The notes beneath the pieces were generated by a model, which was not told where the DNA came from, did not search any database, and saw nothing but the letters and a program-made list of their open reading frames with translations. Made by a program: the position numbers and the translations under genes. Of a stretch of 60,363 nt of DNA, positions 17,086-26,247 are shown one piece after another. The first letter of the stretch is position 1. Each line of letters begins with the position of its first letter. Source of the DNA: an uncultured Oscillospiraceae bacterium (GTDB taxonomy: Bacteria; Bacillota; Clostridia; Oscillospirales; Oscillospiraceae); NCBI GenBank assembly GCA_944383165.1, contig CALWON010000006.1, positions 1 to 60,363 on the forward strand, given 5' to 3'.

Positions 17086-18669
17086 TTACTGTCCACTGGC
17101 TCCATAGTTTTTTAGCACTCGGGCTGAGGGATCATCCACATCACAGCCTTCCCAATCACGGTTTGGCATCCAGAAATCTCGAACCATGCCCGCCTGACCA
17201 GGATAGTAGGTCTCAAATAACTCTCGATAAAGCAGACTCTCTTTGGTAAATGGGGTTGCAAAGGAATATTTTTGTCTCTGTTGTTCAAATTCTTCCTGTG
17301 TAAACTGGCTCTGAGCATATTCTTTCAGGTCATCTACCATAGAATGTCCCACTGCATCGGAAAAAGCTGCCTTTTCACGCCACAAAATGTCATCTGGCAG
17401 CAATCCTGTACCCTCAAAAGCATGCCGGAGCAGATACTTCCCTTTCCCATAGGTATTGATTTTCAATTCTGGGTCAACTGACATCACATACTGAACAAAA
17501 TCCAAATCTCCAAATGGGACACGGGCTTCCAGAGAGTTCACACCAATACACCGGTCTGCACGCAACACATCATACATATAGAGTTCATCCACCCGTTTCT
17601 TTGCCTCAGCCTGAAACGCCTCTGGGCTGGGTGCAAAATCAGTGTATTTATAACCAAACAGTTCATCTGAAATTTCACCAGTCAAAAGCACCCGTATATC
17701 GGTAGTTTCATGGATTGCTTTGCAAATAAGATACATACCAATACTGGCACGAATGGTTGTAATATCATAAGTACCCAGTGCAGCTACTACATGGGGCAGT
17801 GCATCCAGAACATCCTCTCTGGTGATAATCACCTCTTTGTGGTCACTGCCAATATACTGAGCTACCTCTCTGGCATACTTCAGGTCAATGGCATCTTTGT
17901 CCATTCCAATGGCAAAGGTTCGGATGGGCTTGTTCAGTTCTTTTTGTGCAATGGCACACACCAAGCTGGAATCTAAACCACCAGAAAGCAGAAATCCCAG
18001 TGGTGCATCTGCGTCCAGCCGCTTTACAACGCCAGCTGTCAGCTTTTCACGAATGTTTTTGCACACGGTTTCCAAATCATCCTGACAGTACTCCTTCACT
18101 GTGGTCAAATCTGCATAGCGAATAAAATAGCCATCTGCATAGTAATGTCCTGGTGGGAATGGGCGAACCTCTTTGCATAGCCCAATCAGGTTCTTTGCCT
18201 CACTGGCAAATACAATACCACCATCTCCATCATAACCATAAAACAGGGGACGAATGCCAATGGGGTCACGGGCTGCCACAAGAGAGTCCCGTTCACTGTC
18301 ATAAATCACCATAGCAAATTCTGCATCCAGCTTTTCAAACATACCCAGCCCATATTCCCGATACAGGGGCAGGATCAACTCGCAGTCGCTTCCACTTTCA
18401 AATGTATAGCCCTTGTCCTGTAGCTGCTTTTTCATGGTTCTCCATCCATACAGTTCCCCATTGCACACCACCATGTCACCCCCTAGTTGAAATGGCTGCA
18501 TCCCTGCTTCGTCCAAATCCATAATTGCCAAGCGATGAAAACCAAGCCAACCGGACGGAGTTTCCAGTACCCGTGTCATGTCAGGACCTCTGGATAAGGT
18601 ACGGTCAAAATAAGTCAAAACCTGTTCTTTTGTTCTTGTTTTCTTAGAAAATCCAATAATTGCGCACAT
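17086..18669 (-). CDS. asnB: asparagine synthetase (glutamine-hydrolysing)
   Basis: Converts aspartate, glutamine and ATP to asparagine. The mature enzyme must begin with Cys, so I start at the ATG of MCAIIGFSKK (18669), preceded by GGAGGTG; a longer frame upstream reads through the T-box terminator and is rejected. 527 residues. Glutaminase domain: GFHRLAIMDLDEAGMQPF, VVCNGELYGW; synthetase domain: FLLSGGLDSSLVCAIA, LLTGEISDELFGY. First gene of the asnB-glnN operon. Confidence 0.95.
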   Translation of the reverse strand: MCAIIGFSKKTRTKEQVLTYFDRTLSRGPDMTRVLETPSGWLGFHRLAIMDLDEAGMQPFQLGGDMVVCNGELYGWRTMKKQLQDKGYTFESGSDCELILPLYREYGLGMFEKLDAEFAMVIYDSERDSLVAARDPIGIRPLFYGYDGDGGIVFASEAKNLIGLCKEVRPFPPGHYYADGYFIRYADLTTVKEYCQDDLETVCKNIREKLTAGVVKRLDADAPLGFLLSGGLDSSLVCAIAQKELNKPIRTFAIGMDKDAIDLKYAREVAQYIGSDHKEVIITREDVLDALPHVVAALGTYDITTIRASIGMYLICKAIHETTDIRVLLTGEISDELFGYKYTDFAPSPEAFQAEAKKRVDELYMYDVLRADRCIGVNSLEARVPFGDLDFVQYVMSVDPELKINTYGKGKYLLRHAFEGTGLLPDDILWREKAAFSDAVGHSMVDDLKEYAQSQFTQEEFEQQRQKYSFATPFTKESLLYRELFETYYPGQAGMVRDFWMPNRDWEGCDVDDPSARVLKNYGASGQ

Positions 18670-18685
18670 AAAAAGCACCTCCAGA

Positions 18686-18965
18686 TTTTTTCGCAGCATC
18701 ATCCCTATTTTTAGGACGAATGCTGCAATCCGCGGTGCCACCTAATTTGCTGTCATACGACAGCCCCTTATAAGACTCTGACAAGTCTGTGCAAGATAAC
18801 GGTTGCCAACCGGTTCCCCTACTGACCTCATTTTGTGTTCAGGTTACAGCTCAGGAGTGTTCTTCTCACAGCCTCTTGGTCGGAGTTTCCACTGTCCTCC
18901 GCTCACTGTGCCAGAATTTCTGTGATACTTTTCTCCCTCTCTGCCTATTGCCCTATTCAGTTCTA
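18686..18965 (-). promoter_or_regulatory. T-box leader, probably asparagine-specific
   Basis: The minus strand carries the T-box sequence AGGTGGCACCGCGG (18730-18743) followed by a terminator (GCAGCATtCgTCCTA/TAGGgATgATGCTGC, then GAAAAAATC, about 18686-18727). Upstream stem I contains GAGAAGAACACTC with AAC at 18859-18861, an asparagine codon in the expected specifier region. Uncharged tRNA-Asn would favour the antiterminator and turn on asnB-glnN. Confidence 0.88.
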
Positions 18966-18974
18966 ATAAAACAA

Positions 18975-19009
18975 AAAAGACGCCGCAACTCCCTTGTTGC
19001 AGCGTCTTT
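18975..19009 (-). terminator. terminator of the UvrA-like gene
   Basis: AAAGACGCtGCAAC pairs with GTTGCgGCGTCTTT and is followed by TTTTGTTTT on the minus strand. It lies about 140 bases after the UvrA-like stop and just before the T-box. Confidence 0.8.
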
Positions 19010-19150
19010 GCTGTTCATGCCGTCATTATAACTGCCTTGTGTGCTTCTGTCAACCCGTTATTGTGGTTTTACTCCACTTTTGTTAGATAGACAATTCCCA
19101 TTCTTTTATTTCCTGTCATCTTTGGATATTCTGTACACTCTATCTTGCGT

Positions 19151-21415
19151 TTACAGTCCCAACTTTGCCTTCAAATAGGGGGCTGTGACAGAGTGAGAAG
19201 ATTCCAATAGTTCTGTTGGGGTTCCTTGGAACAGCAGGTGCCCGCCAGCTTCTCCTCCCTCTGGTCCCAGCTCTAAAATATAATCTGCACTGGCAACCAC
19301 ATCCAGACTGTGGTCAATTAAAATCACTGTATTTCCACAATCCACCAAATGATGGAACAACTTCAAAATGCGGTGGATGTCATCCAAATGGAGTCCATTG
19401 GTGGGTTCATCCAAAATGAAGGTAGAGCCTTTCATAGTCAGATGGGAAGCCAATTTCATACGCTGTAACTCACCACCAGACAAGGTAGAAAGGGCTTGAT
19501 TCAAATGAAGATAGGATAGTCCCACCTGTTCTAGTGGTTCCAGCCGTTTTGCCGCCTGTGACTCCCCTAACCAAATCAATGCCTGTTCTACTGAGAGATC
19601 CATCACCTGTGCAATGTTCATTCCATCCACTGTATGGGACAGCACCTCTTTAGAAAAACGCAGTCCACCACATGCCTCACAAGGTGTCTCAATGGCATCC
19701 ATAAATGCCATATCAGAGATAATCACACCTTTGCCCCCACATGTTGGACAGCGACCCTCCCCATTAAAGGAAAACAGGCTAGCTTTTTGCCCACAACGGG
19801 ACGCAAAAATTTTACGAATTTCATCTGCAACCCCCATATAGGTGGCAGGTGTGGAACGAAGATTTGCCCCTATACTTTTTTGGTTGATATAAATGGTATT
19901 TTGTGGATAGGTATGGTAAAATACTTCCATCAAAGAACTTTTCCCTGCACCAGCCACACCAGTCACCGCTGTCAAAACTCCGGTAGGAATGGAAACAGAC
20001 AAATCCTTCAAATTATGATAGGAAACATGTTGCAAAGGCAACCAGTCTTTTGCTGTGCGTGGATGTTCATTTTTTATAATGGGGGCACGCAATGCCTTTC
20101 CAGTGTGAGTATCGCTTTCTAGCAACTGCCCATATGTCCCCTGAAAGGTAATTTCCCCACCCTGACGACCAGAGGCGGGTCCCAAATCAATGATATGGTC
20201 TGCCGCCGCAATCATCTCTCTGTGATGTTCCACCAGAAGCACTGTATTTCCTCGGTCACGCAGCTTACCAATGGCATTGAGCAGACGTTGAATATCATGA
20301 CTATGTAACCCCACACTTGGTTCATCCAAAATATACACAATATCTGACATGGAGGCTGTCATATATTTTGCAATTTTACACCGCTGAATTTCTCCGCCAG
20401 ACAAGGTGCTCAAGCCTCGGTCTAAGGTTAAATAACTGAGTCCAATTTCTGTCAGTGCAGTAATTCTGGTATGTAAAGCCTGTTTGATGTCCACTGCCAA
20501 AGGGTCCGTGATTTGTTCCAACCATCCCAACAATTCCTCCAATGGCAACGCAGACACCTGCGCAATATTTTTTCCTTGAATGGTACAACCCAACACTTTG
20601 GGATTTAGTCGCGCTCCACCACAGTCTGGGCAAACCATATGGCTGGTCATCCCTGCCACCTGTTGGGCATGTAGCTTCCCCTCCTCTGAGTGAAGCACAC
20701 TGCGGTACATACGATGTACCAACCCCTCATATTTTGCCGTTTTTGGCCAACCAGCCGGTGGGTCTTTCAGTTTGATTTGAGGGGAATAGAGGAACAGATC
20801 CAATTCCTCTGGGGAATAATCTCTGATTTTTTTATCCAAATCAAACAGCCCACTGCGAGCATATCGAATCCACCTCCACTGCCCTGGCTCAAAGGTTGGA
20901 TAGTGAATGACACCAGGATCATTCAGACATTTATCAAAATCCACCAGTTTATGAATATCCAGCTCTGTTACCTCCCCCAGACCATCACAGCGGGGACAAC
21001 TCCCATGTGGATGGTTGAAGGAAAATGTGTCTGAATATCCAACAAATGGTTTTCCAACCCGTGAAAACAGCAACCGAAGCAGTGCATAGGTATCTGTGTA
21101 AGTTCCTACTGTAGAACGTAGATTGGGAGCTGGTTTTTTTTGGTCAATCACAATGGCAACTGGCAAATTTTCAATGGAACCTACATGAGGTCTGCCGTAC
21201 TTTGGCAGATAGTGTTGCACAAAGCTGGGAAAGGTATCATTCAGTTCTCTGCGGGACTGGGCTGCAATGGTATCCAGCACCAGAGAGCTTTTTCCTGAAC
21301 CAGAAACACCTGTAAACACAGTCAAACAGTGTTTGGGAACCTCTACATTGACATGTTTCAGGTTATTTTCATAGGCATCCCGGATGACGATGGACTCCCT
21401 TTTCATGGCATACAA
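19151..21415 (-). CDS. UvrA paralogue without UvrB-binding domain (ABC ATPase)
   Basis: 754 residues against about 940 for UvrA. Two ABC modules: TGVSGSGKSSLVLDT and TGVAGAGKSSLMEVF (Walker A), LSGGEIQRCKIA and LSGGELQRMKLA (signature), YILDEPSVGLH and FILDEPTNGLH (Walker B). Zinc-finger Cys pairs CPRCDGLG, CPDCGG, CPTCGGKG and CEACGG remain. The stretch that binds UvrB is missing, as in the UvrA2/DrrC-like paralogues linked to DNA-damage or antibiotic tolerance. Start: TTG 21415 lies about 4 bases after AGGAAGGA; ATG 21406 is the alternative. It is monocistronic; real uvrABC is elsewhere. Confidence 0.88.
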   Translation of the reverse strand: MYAMKRESIVIRDAYENNLKHVNVEVPKHCLTVFTGVSGSGKSSLVLDTIAAQSRRELNDTFPSFVQHYLPKYGRPHVGSIENLPVAIVIDQKKPAPNLRSTVGTYTDTYALLRLLFSRVGKPFVGYSDTFSFNHPHGSCPRCDGLGEVTELDIHKLVDFDKCLNDPGVIHYPTFEPGQWRWIRYARSGLFDLDKKIRDYSPEELDLFLYSPQIKLKDPPAGWPKTAKYEGLVHRMYRSVLHSEEGKLHAQQVAGMTSHMVCPDCGGARLNPKVLGCTIQGKNIAQVSALPLEELLGWLEQITDPLAVDIKQALHTRITALTEIGLSYLTLDRGLSTLSGGEIQRCKIAKYMTASMSDIVYILDEPSVGLHSHDIQRLLNAIGKLRDRGNTVLLVEHHREMIAAADHIIDLGPASGRQGGEITFQGTYGQLLESDTHTGKALRAPIIKNEHPRTAKDWLPLQHVSYHNLKDLSVSIPTGVLTAVTGVAGAGKSSLMEVFYHTYPQNTIYINQKSIGANLRSTPATYMGVADEIRKIFASRCGQKASLFSFNGEGRCPTCGGKGVIISDMAFMDAIETPCEACGGLRFSKEVLSHTVDGMNIAQVMDLSVEQALIWLGESQAAKRLEPLEQVGLSYLHLNQALSTLSGGELQRMKLASHLTMKGSTFILDEPTNGLHLDDIHRILKLFHHLVDCGNTVILIDHSLDVVASADYILELGPEGGEAGGHLLFQGTPTELLESSHSVTAPYLKAKLGL

Positions 21416-21525
21416 ACAATCCTTCCTATCACAAAATCAAGCTGTCGCTTTGTACTGTATTATATCAGTCACTTTTGGGATTGACAACGTAAAAATCCAT
21501 TCTGGAGTAACGCAATATTTATATG

Positions 21526-21558
21526 TGTCTTGACACTTATTGTGACAGATGATACAAT
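21526..21558 (+). promoter_or_regulatory. nadBCA promoter with NiaR-like operator
   Basis: TTGACA (21530-21535) and TACAAT (21553-21558) are spaced 17 bases. The -35 box lies inside a perfect dyad GTGTC-TT-GACAC (21526-21537), which resembles the TGTCTTGACA core of NiaR (YrxA) operators in Firmicutes. A niacin-responsive repressor would block RNA polymerase here. NiaR itself is not in the window. Confidence 0.65.
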
Positions 21559-21588
21559 AAAACAACCAAAAAAGAAACAGGTGAGTGT

Positions 21589-22875
21589 ATGAATGAGGAA
21601 TATGATGTTGTCATTGTAGGCACCGGCGTAGCTGGTCTCTACTGTGCACTACAATTCCCAGATTCTATGCGGGTATGTATTTTCACAAAACAAAAAGCAG
21701 AAGAAGCAAACTCCTTTCTGGCACAGGGGGGTATTTGTGTACTGAGAGGGGAAGATGACTTTCCAGACTACTATGAAGACACCATGCGGGCTGGTCACTA
21801 TAAAAACAATCCAAAGACAGTAGAACTGGTCTTGCGCAGCTCCAACCATGTAGTGCGAGACCTGATTCGCTATGGGGTGCAATTTCAGAGAAACCCAGAT
21901 GGAACCTTAGCATATACCAGAGAGGGTGCCCATTCAAAACCAAGAATTTTATACCATCAGGATATTACTGGGCATGAAATTTGCTCTGTTCTGTTACAGC
22001 GTGTCAGGGAGTGCAGTCATATTACCCTGAAAGAACATACCACATTACTGGATTTATTGACCGATGGCACCACATGTGGCGGTGTTGTTGTGGAAACATC
22101 TGAGCATAAAATTCAAACCATTTCTGCTCCATTTGTGGTATTGGCATGTGGTGGTATTGGCGGGCTTTTTCAAAATTCCACCAGTTTTCCACATATGACA
22201 GGGGATGCCCTTGCCATTGCAATCCAGTACCATATCCATATGAAAGATTTGAATTACATCCAAATTCACCCCACTGCACTTTACACACAGGAAAAAGGAC
22301 GCAGATTTTTAATCTCTGAATCGGTACGTGGAGAAGGTGCTCTGCTGCTCAACAAGGCTGGGCAGCGATTTACAGATGAATTACAACCCAGAGACCTTCT
22401 CAGTCAGGCAATTTTCAAGCAAATGGAGCTGGACAAATCAGACCATGTGTTTGAGGATTTAACACCACTGGGAGAACGAACCATTTTAGAGCACTTCCCC
22501 AACATCTTTGATGCCTGTCTCAAAGCTGGATATGATGCCAGAAAAGAGCCTGTTCCTGTGGCTCCAGCGCAGCACTACCTTATGGGTGGGATTGCAGTAG
22601 ATTTTGCCAGCCGTACCTCTATGCGTGGGCTTTATGCCTGTGGGGAAACCAGTTGCAATGGCATTCATGGCAAAAACCGCCTTGCCAGCAACTCCCTTTT
22701 AGAATCTATTGTCTTTGCAAAACGTGCGGCAGATGATATTATTTTTGGAGTACACCCCACAGAAACAACAGAGTTTTCTGTCAATTTTGAGGCATACCAA
22801 AATATAGATAAATTGGCTTCCCAGTATGCCAGCTTGGTTTTAAATGAAATTGAAAGGTGGAATCACCATGAATGA
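21589..22875 (+). CDS. nadB: L-aspartate oxidase
   Basis: Flavoprotein that oxidises aspartate to iminoaspartate, first step of de novo NAD synthesis. FAD-binding start YDVVIVGTGVAGLYCALQF, then ANSFLAQGGICVL, QIHPTALY, SESVRGEGALLLN, and GLYACGETSCNGIHGKNRLASNSLLE, all typical. 428 residues against about 530, so it lacks the C-terminal helical domain; the catalytic core is complete. The start codon follows AGGTGAGTG. Its last bases overlap the nadC start. Confidence 0.93.
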   Translation: MNEEYDVVIVGTGVAGLYCALQFPDSMRVCIFTKQKAEEANSFLAQGGICVLRGEDDFPDYYEDTMRAGHYKNNPKTVELVLRSSNHVVRDLIRYGVQFQRNPDGTLAYTREGAHSKPRILYHQDITGHEICSVLLQRVRECSHITLKEHTTLLDLLTDGTTCGGVVVETSEHKIQTISAPFVVLACGGIGGLFQNSTSFPHMTGDALAIAIQYHIHMKDLNYIQIHPTALYTQEKGRRFLISESVRGEGALLLNKAGQRFTDELQPRDLLSQAIFKQMELDKSDHVFEDLTPLGERTILEHFPNIFDACLKAGYDARKEPVPVAPAQHYLMGGIAVDFASRTSMRGLYACGETSCNGIHGKNRLASNSLLESIVFAKRAADDIIFGVHPTETTEFSVNFEAYQNIDKLASQYASLVLNEIERWNHHE

Positions 22876-23719
22876 AATTACTATGAAATTGAATGTGGAC
22901 CCTATCATTTTGATGGCATTGCAGGAGGACATTCCAACAGAAGATGTATCTACTAATGCAATTATGCCCCACAGTGTACAAGGTACGGTAGACCTGATTT
23001 GCAAACAGGATGGTATCATTGCCGGGCTTACTGTATTTGCCCGTGTGTTTCATCTGCTGGACCCCAATACAAAGGTTGAATTTCTTTGTCAAGACGGGGA
23101 TTTTGTCAAAAAAGGGGATAAACTTGCTATTTTAACCGGCGATATTCGGGTTTTACTTTCCGGGGAGCGGGTATCCCTGAACTATTTGCAGCGTATGAGC
23201 GGCATTGCAACTTACACAAACCAAGTGGTCAAGTTCTTGGAAGGCAGCCATACAAAGTTGTTGGATACCAGAAAAACCACTCCAAATTTCCGTATCTTTG
23301 AAAAATATGCAGTCAAGGTGGGAGGTGGTCACAACCACCGATTCAATTTATCCGATGGCATTATGCTGAAGGATAACCACATTGGCGCAGCGGGAAGCAT
23401 CCAAAAAGCAGTAGAAATGACCAGAGCATATGCCCCATTTGTCCGAAAAATTGAGGTAGAAACGGAAACTTTGGAACAGGTAGCAGAAGCCGTAGAGGCG
23501 GGGGCTGATATTATTCTTTTGGATAATATGTCTGTGGAACAGATGAAACAGGCTCTTGCACTGATTGCAGGTCGAGCAGAGACAGAATGTTCTGGCAATG
23601 TGACACTGGAAAATGTAAAGGCACTGGCAGATATTGGGGTAGACTATATTTCCAGTGGTGCTCTGACCCACTCCGCTCCCATTTTAGACCTGTCTATGAA
23701 ACATCTGCGCCGGCTGTAA
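22868..23719 (+). CDS. nadC: nicotinate-nucleotide pyrophosphorylase (quinolinate PRTase)
   Basis: Joins quinolinate and PRPP to form nicotinate mononucleotide. 283 residues from the ATG at 22868 (AAGGTGG 8 bases upstream, 8-base overlap with nadB). Family features: LQEDIPTEDVSTNA, ERVSLNYLQRMSGIAT, LLDTRKTTPNFRIFEKYAVKVGGGHNHRFNLSD in pieces at about 130-165, MLKDNHI, and IEVETETLEQ. An upstream ATG at 22844 lacks a proper site. Confidence 0.95.
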   Translation: MNEITMKLNVDPIILMALQEDIPTEDVSTNAIMPHSVQGTVDLICKQDGIIAGLTVFARVFHLLDPNTKVEFLCQDGDFVKKGDKLAILTGDIRVLLSGERVSLNYLQRMSGIATYTNQVVKFLEGSHTKLLDTRKTTPNFRIFEKYAVKVGGGHNHRFNLSDGIMLKDNHIGAAGSIQKAVEMTRAYAPFVRKIEVETETLEQVAEAVEAGADIILLDNMSVEQMKQALALIAGRAETECSGNVTLENVKALADIGVDYISSGALTHSAPILDLSMKHLRRL

Positions 23720-23736
23720 GAGAGGGGACCATATCT

Positions 23737-24654
23737 ATGAAGGTACATACACTGCAAGAAGAAATCCTTCGACTGAAACAGGAAAAAGACATCTGTATTT
23801 TAGCTCATGCCTATCAAAGCCAACCTATTTTAGAAGTCGCAGACTATATCGGGGACTCCTATGGGCTGAGTGTACAGGCAAGCAAAAGTACCCACTCCAA
23901 CATCATCATGTGTGGTGTCCGCTTTATGGCAGAAACCTGCAAAATTTTGTGTCCTGACAAGCATGTGTATTTACCAAATCCCGTTGCAGGCTGCCCAATG
24001 GCAGAGCAAATGGATTTGGATACTTTACTGGCACTGAAACAGCAATATCCTCAACACACTGTGGTTGCCTACATTAACACCACCGCACAGTTGAAAACCG
24101 TCTGTGATGTGTGTGTAACGTCTGCCTCCGCTGTGGATATTTGCAGAAAACTGGAAAACATTAAACTATTGTTCATTCCTGACCCCAATTTGGGGCACTA
24201 TGTCCAGCAGCAACTTCCAGAAAAGGAATTTGTCTTTTTTGATGGTGGCTGTCCCTACCACAAACATACCACATATGAGCAGGTGGCAGAGGCAAAAAAA
24301 ATCCATCCCAATGCACTGCTTCTTGTCCATCCAGAATGTTCCCATGAAGTGACAGAAGCAGGAGATTTTGTAGGTTCCACCACTGCCATTATGAACTATG
24401 TCAGCACCTCACCTGCAACTGAATTCATCATTGCCACCGAAAACAGCATTGTGGAGCACCTCCAATATGAGTATCCTGAAAAATCATTCTATCCTTTAAC
24501 CCCTTCCCTCTCCTGCCCTGATATGAGAGTGACCACTTTAATGGATCTCTATCACTGTATGCAGGGCACAGGTGGAGAAGAAATCACCCTCTCCCCTGAC
24601 GTATTACAAAAAGCTGGAGCCTGTATCCACAAAATGATGGAATTGGGTGGATAA
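23737..24654 (+). CDS. nadA: quinolinate synthase
   Basis: 4Fe-4S enzyme that condenses iminoaspartate and dihydroxyacetone phosphate into quinolinate. 305 residues from ATG 23737. ILAHAYQSQPILEVADYIGDS near residue 20, GVRFMAETCKILCPDKHVYL, NPVAGCPMAEQ, INTTAQLKTVCDVCVTSASA, HPECSHEV, and the last cluster Cys in LSCPDMRVTTL. The much longer frame upstream runs inside nadC and is a shadow. Third gene of nadB-nadC-nadA; a terminator follows. Confidence 0.96.
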   Translation: MKVHTLQEEILRLKQEKDICILAHAYQSQPILEVADYIGDSYGLSVQASKSTHSNIIMCGVRFMAETCKILCPDKHVYLPNPVAGCPMAEQMDLDTLLALKQQYPQHTVVAYINTTAQLKTVCDVCVTSASAVDICRKLENIKLLFIPDPNLGHYVQQQLPEKEFVFFDGGCPYHKHTTYEQVAEAKKIHPNALLLVHPECSHEVTEAGDFVGSTTAIMNYVSTSPATEFIIATENSIVEHLQYEYPEKSFYPLTPSLSCPDMRVTTLMDLYHCMQGTGGEEITLSPDVLQKAGACIHKMMELGG

Positions 24655-24667
24655 TTTATAGCCCATC

Positions 24668-24708
24668 TCTCCTTTTGAGCGGACAATGTTCAAAAGGAGA
24701 TTTTTTTG
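24668..24708 (+). terminator. terminator of nadBCA
   Basis: TCTCCTTTTGA pairs with TCAAAAGGAGA, followed by seven T residues. Confidence 0.9.
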
Positions 24709-24732
24709 TTGGAATCTCCTTCTACAACCCTC

Positions 24733-24789
24733 TTGACTTTTGAGCTAAATTGGGCTATACTCCTGATACATCGAAAATTATAGATGTAT
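24733..24789 (+). promoter_or_regulatory. ars promoter and ArsR operator
   Basis: TTGACT (24733-24738) and TATACT (24756-24761) with 17-base spacing. Immediately downstream lies ATACATC-N10-GATGTAT (24766-24789), a perfect 7+7 inverted repeat of the size ArsR-family repressors use. The regulator gene starts 18 bases after it. Confidence 0.75.
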
Positions 24790-24806
24790 TGAAAGGGGGT
24801 TCTTTT

Positions 24807-25133
24807 TTGAGAGACCATGAAGCTGATGCAAAGGTATTCAAAGCCTTCTGCGATGTCAATCGACTGCAAATTCTCGAACTGTTACGTAGTGGAGAAAAAT
24901 GTGCCTGTGTTTTGTTAGAAAACCTTAAAATTGGGCAATCTACGCTATCTTATCATATGAAAATCCTCTGTGAGTCTGGAATTGTGGTCAGTCGTATTGA
25001 GGGAAAATGGACTCACTACAAAATCAGTGAAGAAGGCAGTGAATATGCTTTGAAGCTACTGCAAACTTTAACACGGGAAAAAACGGTCTGTTCTGATTCC
25101 TGTCTATGTGAATCACAAAGCCATCTTGAATGA
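24807..25133 (+). CDS. arsR: ArsR-family metalloregulator
   Basis: 108 residues from a TTG start (GAAAGGGGG 8 bases upstream); a longer frame from 24750 would begin inside the promoter. Winged-helix HTH: VFKAFCDVNRLQILELLRSG, then KCACVLLENLKIGQSTLSYHMKIL. The Cys pair in ELLRSGEKCACVLL is the As(III)/Sb(III)-sensing position of ArsR, and more Cys residues follow at the C-terminus (CSDSCLC). It represses its own operon until metalloid binds. Confidence 0.92.
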   Translation: MRDHEADAKVFKAFCDVNRLQILELLRSGEKCACVLLENLKIGQSTLSYHMKILCESGIVVSRIEGKWTHYKISEEGSEYALKLLQTLTREKTVCSDSCLCESQSHLE

Positions 25134-25140
25134 TGGCTTT
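25117..25140 (+). terminator. hairpin at the end of arsR
   Basis: AAAGCCATC pairs with GATGGCTTT across the arsR stop codon, followed by CTTCC. The weak T-run suggests partial termination or mRNA processing between arsR and the rest of the operon. Confidence 0.5.
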
Positions 25141-25196
25141 CTTCCTGACATTCAAATCGAAAAAATTAGAACTATTGGTTTCAGAAAGGGGTATTT

Positions 25197-26210
25197 ATGG
25201 AATTTTTATCTTTGGTTTGGTCTTTCTTTCAAGATCAGGTTTTAGGAATGCACTGGCTAAACTCACTGATTGGGGCTGGCTTGTCTCTTATGGGATTGTC
25301 ACCAGATACCACTTTGGGCGGCGTTATACAATTTTTTCTCTATGACACCATCAAAATATTTGTGCTGTTGTCTGTCTTGATTTTTGGAATATCCTATATT
25401 CAAAGCTACTTTCCGCCAGAACGCACCAAACGAATTTTAGGTAACTTTTGAGGCATTGGAGCAAATGTTGTTTCTGCTCTGTTGGGCACAGTGACCCCCT
25501 TCTGCTCCTGTTCATCCATTCCTCTTTTTATGGGGTTTACCAGTGCAGGGCTTCCTGTGGGTGTTACCTTTTCTTTTTTAATCTCCTCCCCTATGGTTGA
25601 TTTGGGCTCTCTGGTTTTGCTAATGAGCATTTTTGGCGGAAAAGTGGCTGTGCTCTATGTGATTTTAGGACTGGTCATTGCGGTCATCGGTGGTACACTG
25701 CTACAAAAACTGGGAATGGAGCGATATGTGGAGGATTTTATCAAACAAGCTCCCAATGTAGAAACAGAGGGCTATTCCATGACAAGGACAGAGCGGCTCC
25801 AGTATGCCAAAGAGCAACTGCTCCATACCATTCAAAAGGTAGCACCTTATATTTTCATTGGGGTTGGAATTGGGGCACTGATTCACAATATGATACCACA
25901 ACAGTGGATAGAAACCATATTAGGTAGTCACAATCCCTTTGCGGTGATCCTTGCCACCGTGGTTGGAGTTCCCATGTATGCTGATATCTTTGGAACCATT
26001 CCTGTGGCAGAGGGACTGCTTTATAAAGGGGCTGGGCTGGGTACCATCCTATCCTTTATGATGGCTGTCACTACATTGAGTCTCCCCTCTATGATTATGT
26101 TGAAAAAGGCGGTCAAGCCCCAGTTGCTTGCAGTCTTTATTTCAATTTGCGTGATTGGAATTGTAATTGTTGGCTATTTTTTCAATGGAATACAGCACAT
26201 CTTAATTTGA
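25197..26210 (+). pseudogene. arsP: ArsP/DUF318-type permease interrupted by an in-frame TGA
   Basis: The two halves are in the same frame: codons 1-84 end in PPERTKRILGNF, then TGA at 25449-25451, then GIGANVVSALLGTVTPFCSCSSIPLFMGF. That second stretch is the signature of DUF318 (YraQ/ArsP) permeases, which export metalloids or organoarsenicals. Full length would be about 337 codons with about eight to ten helices, otherwise intact and with no frameshift. A point nonsense mutation (for example CGA to TGA) or a sequencing error is simplest; recoding is possible but unproven. GAAAGGGG precedes the ATG. Confidence 0.85.
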
Positions 26211-26247
26211 TGTACTATATAAACGATTTATTTTGGAGGTTATTACT

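Noticed and set aside
23587..23736. Long N-terminal extension of nadA
   Set aside because: It overlaps nadC fully and lacks a ribosome binding site; the ATG at 23737 fits the family start.
25449..25451. Calling the permease a confirmed selenoprotein
   Set aside because: The downstream stem is short and lacks a recognised SECIS loop; no Sec genes are in the window.
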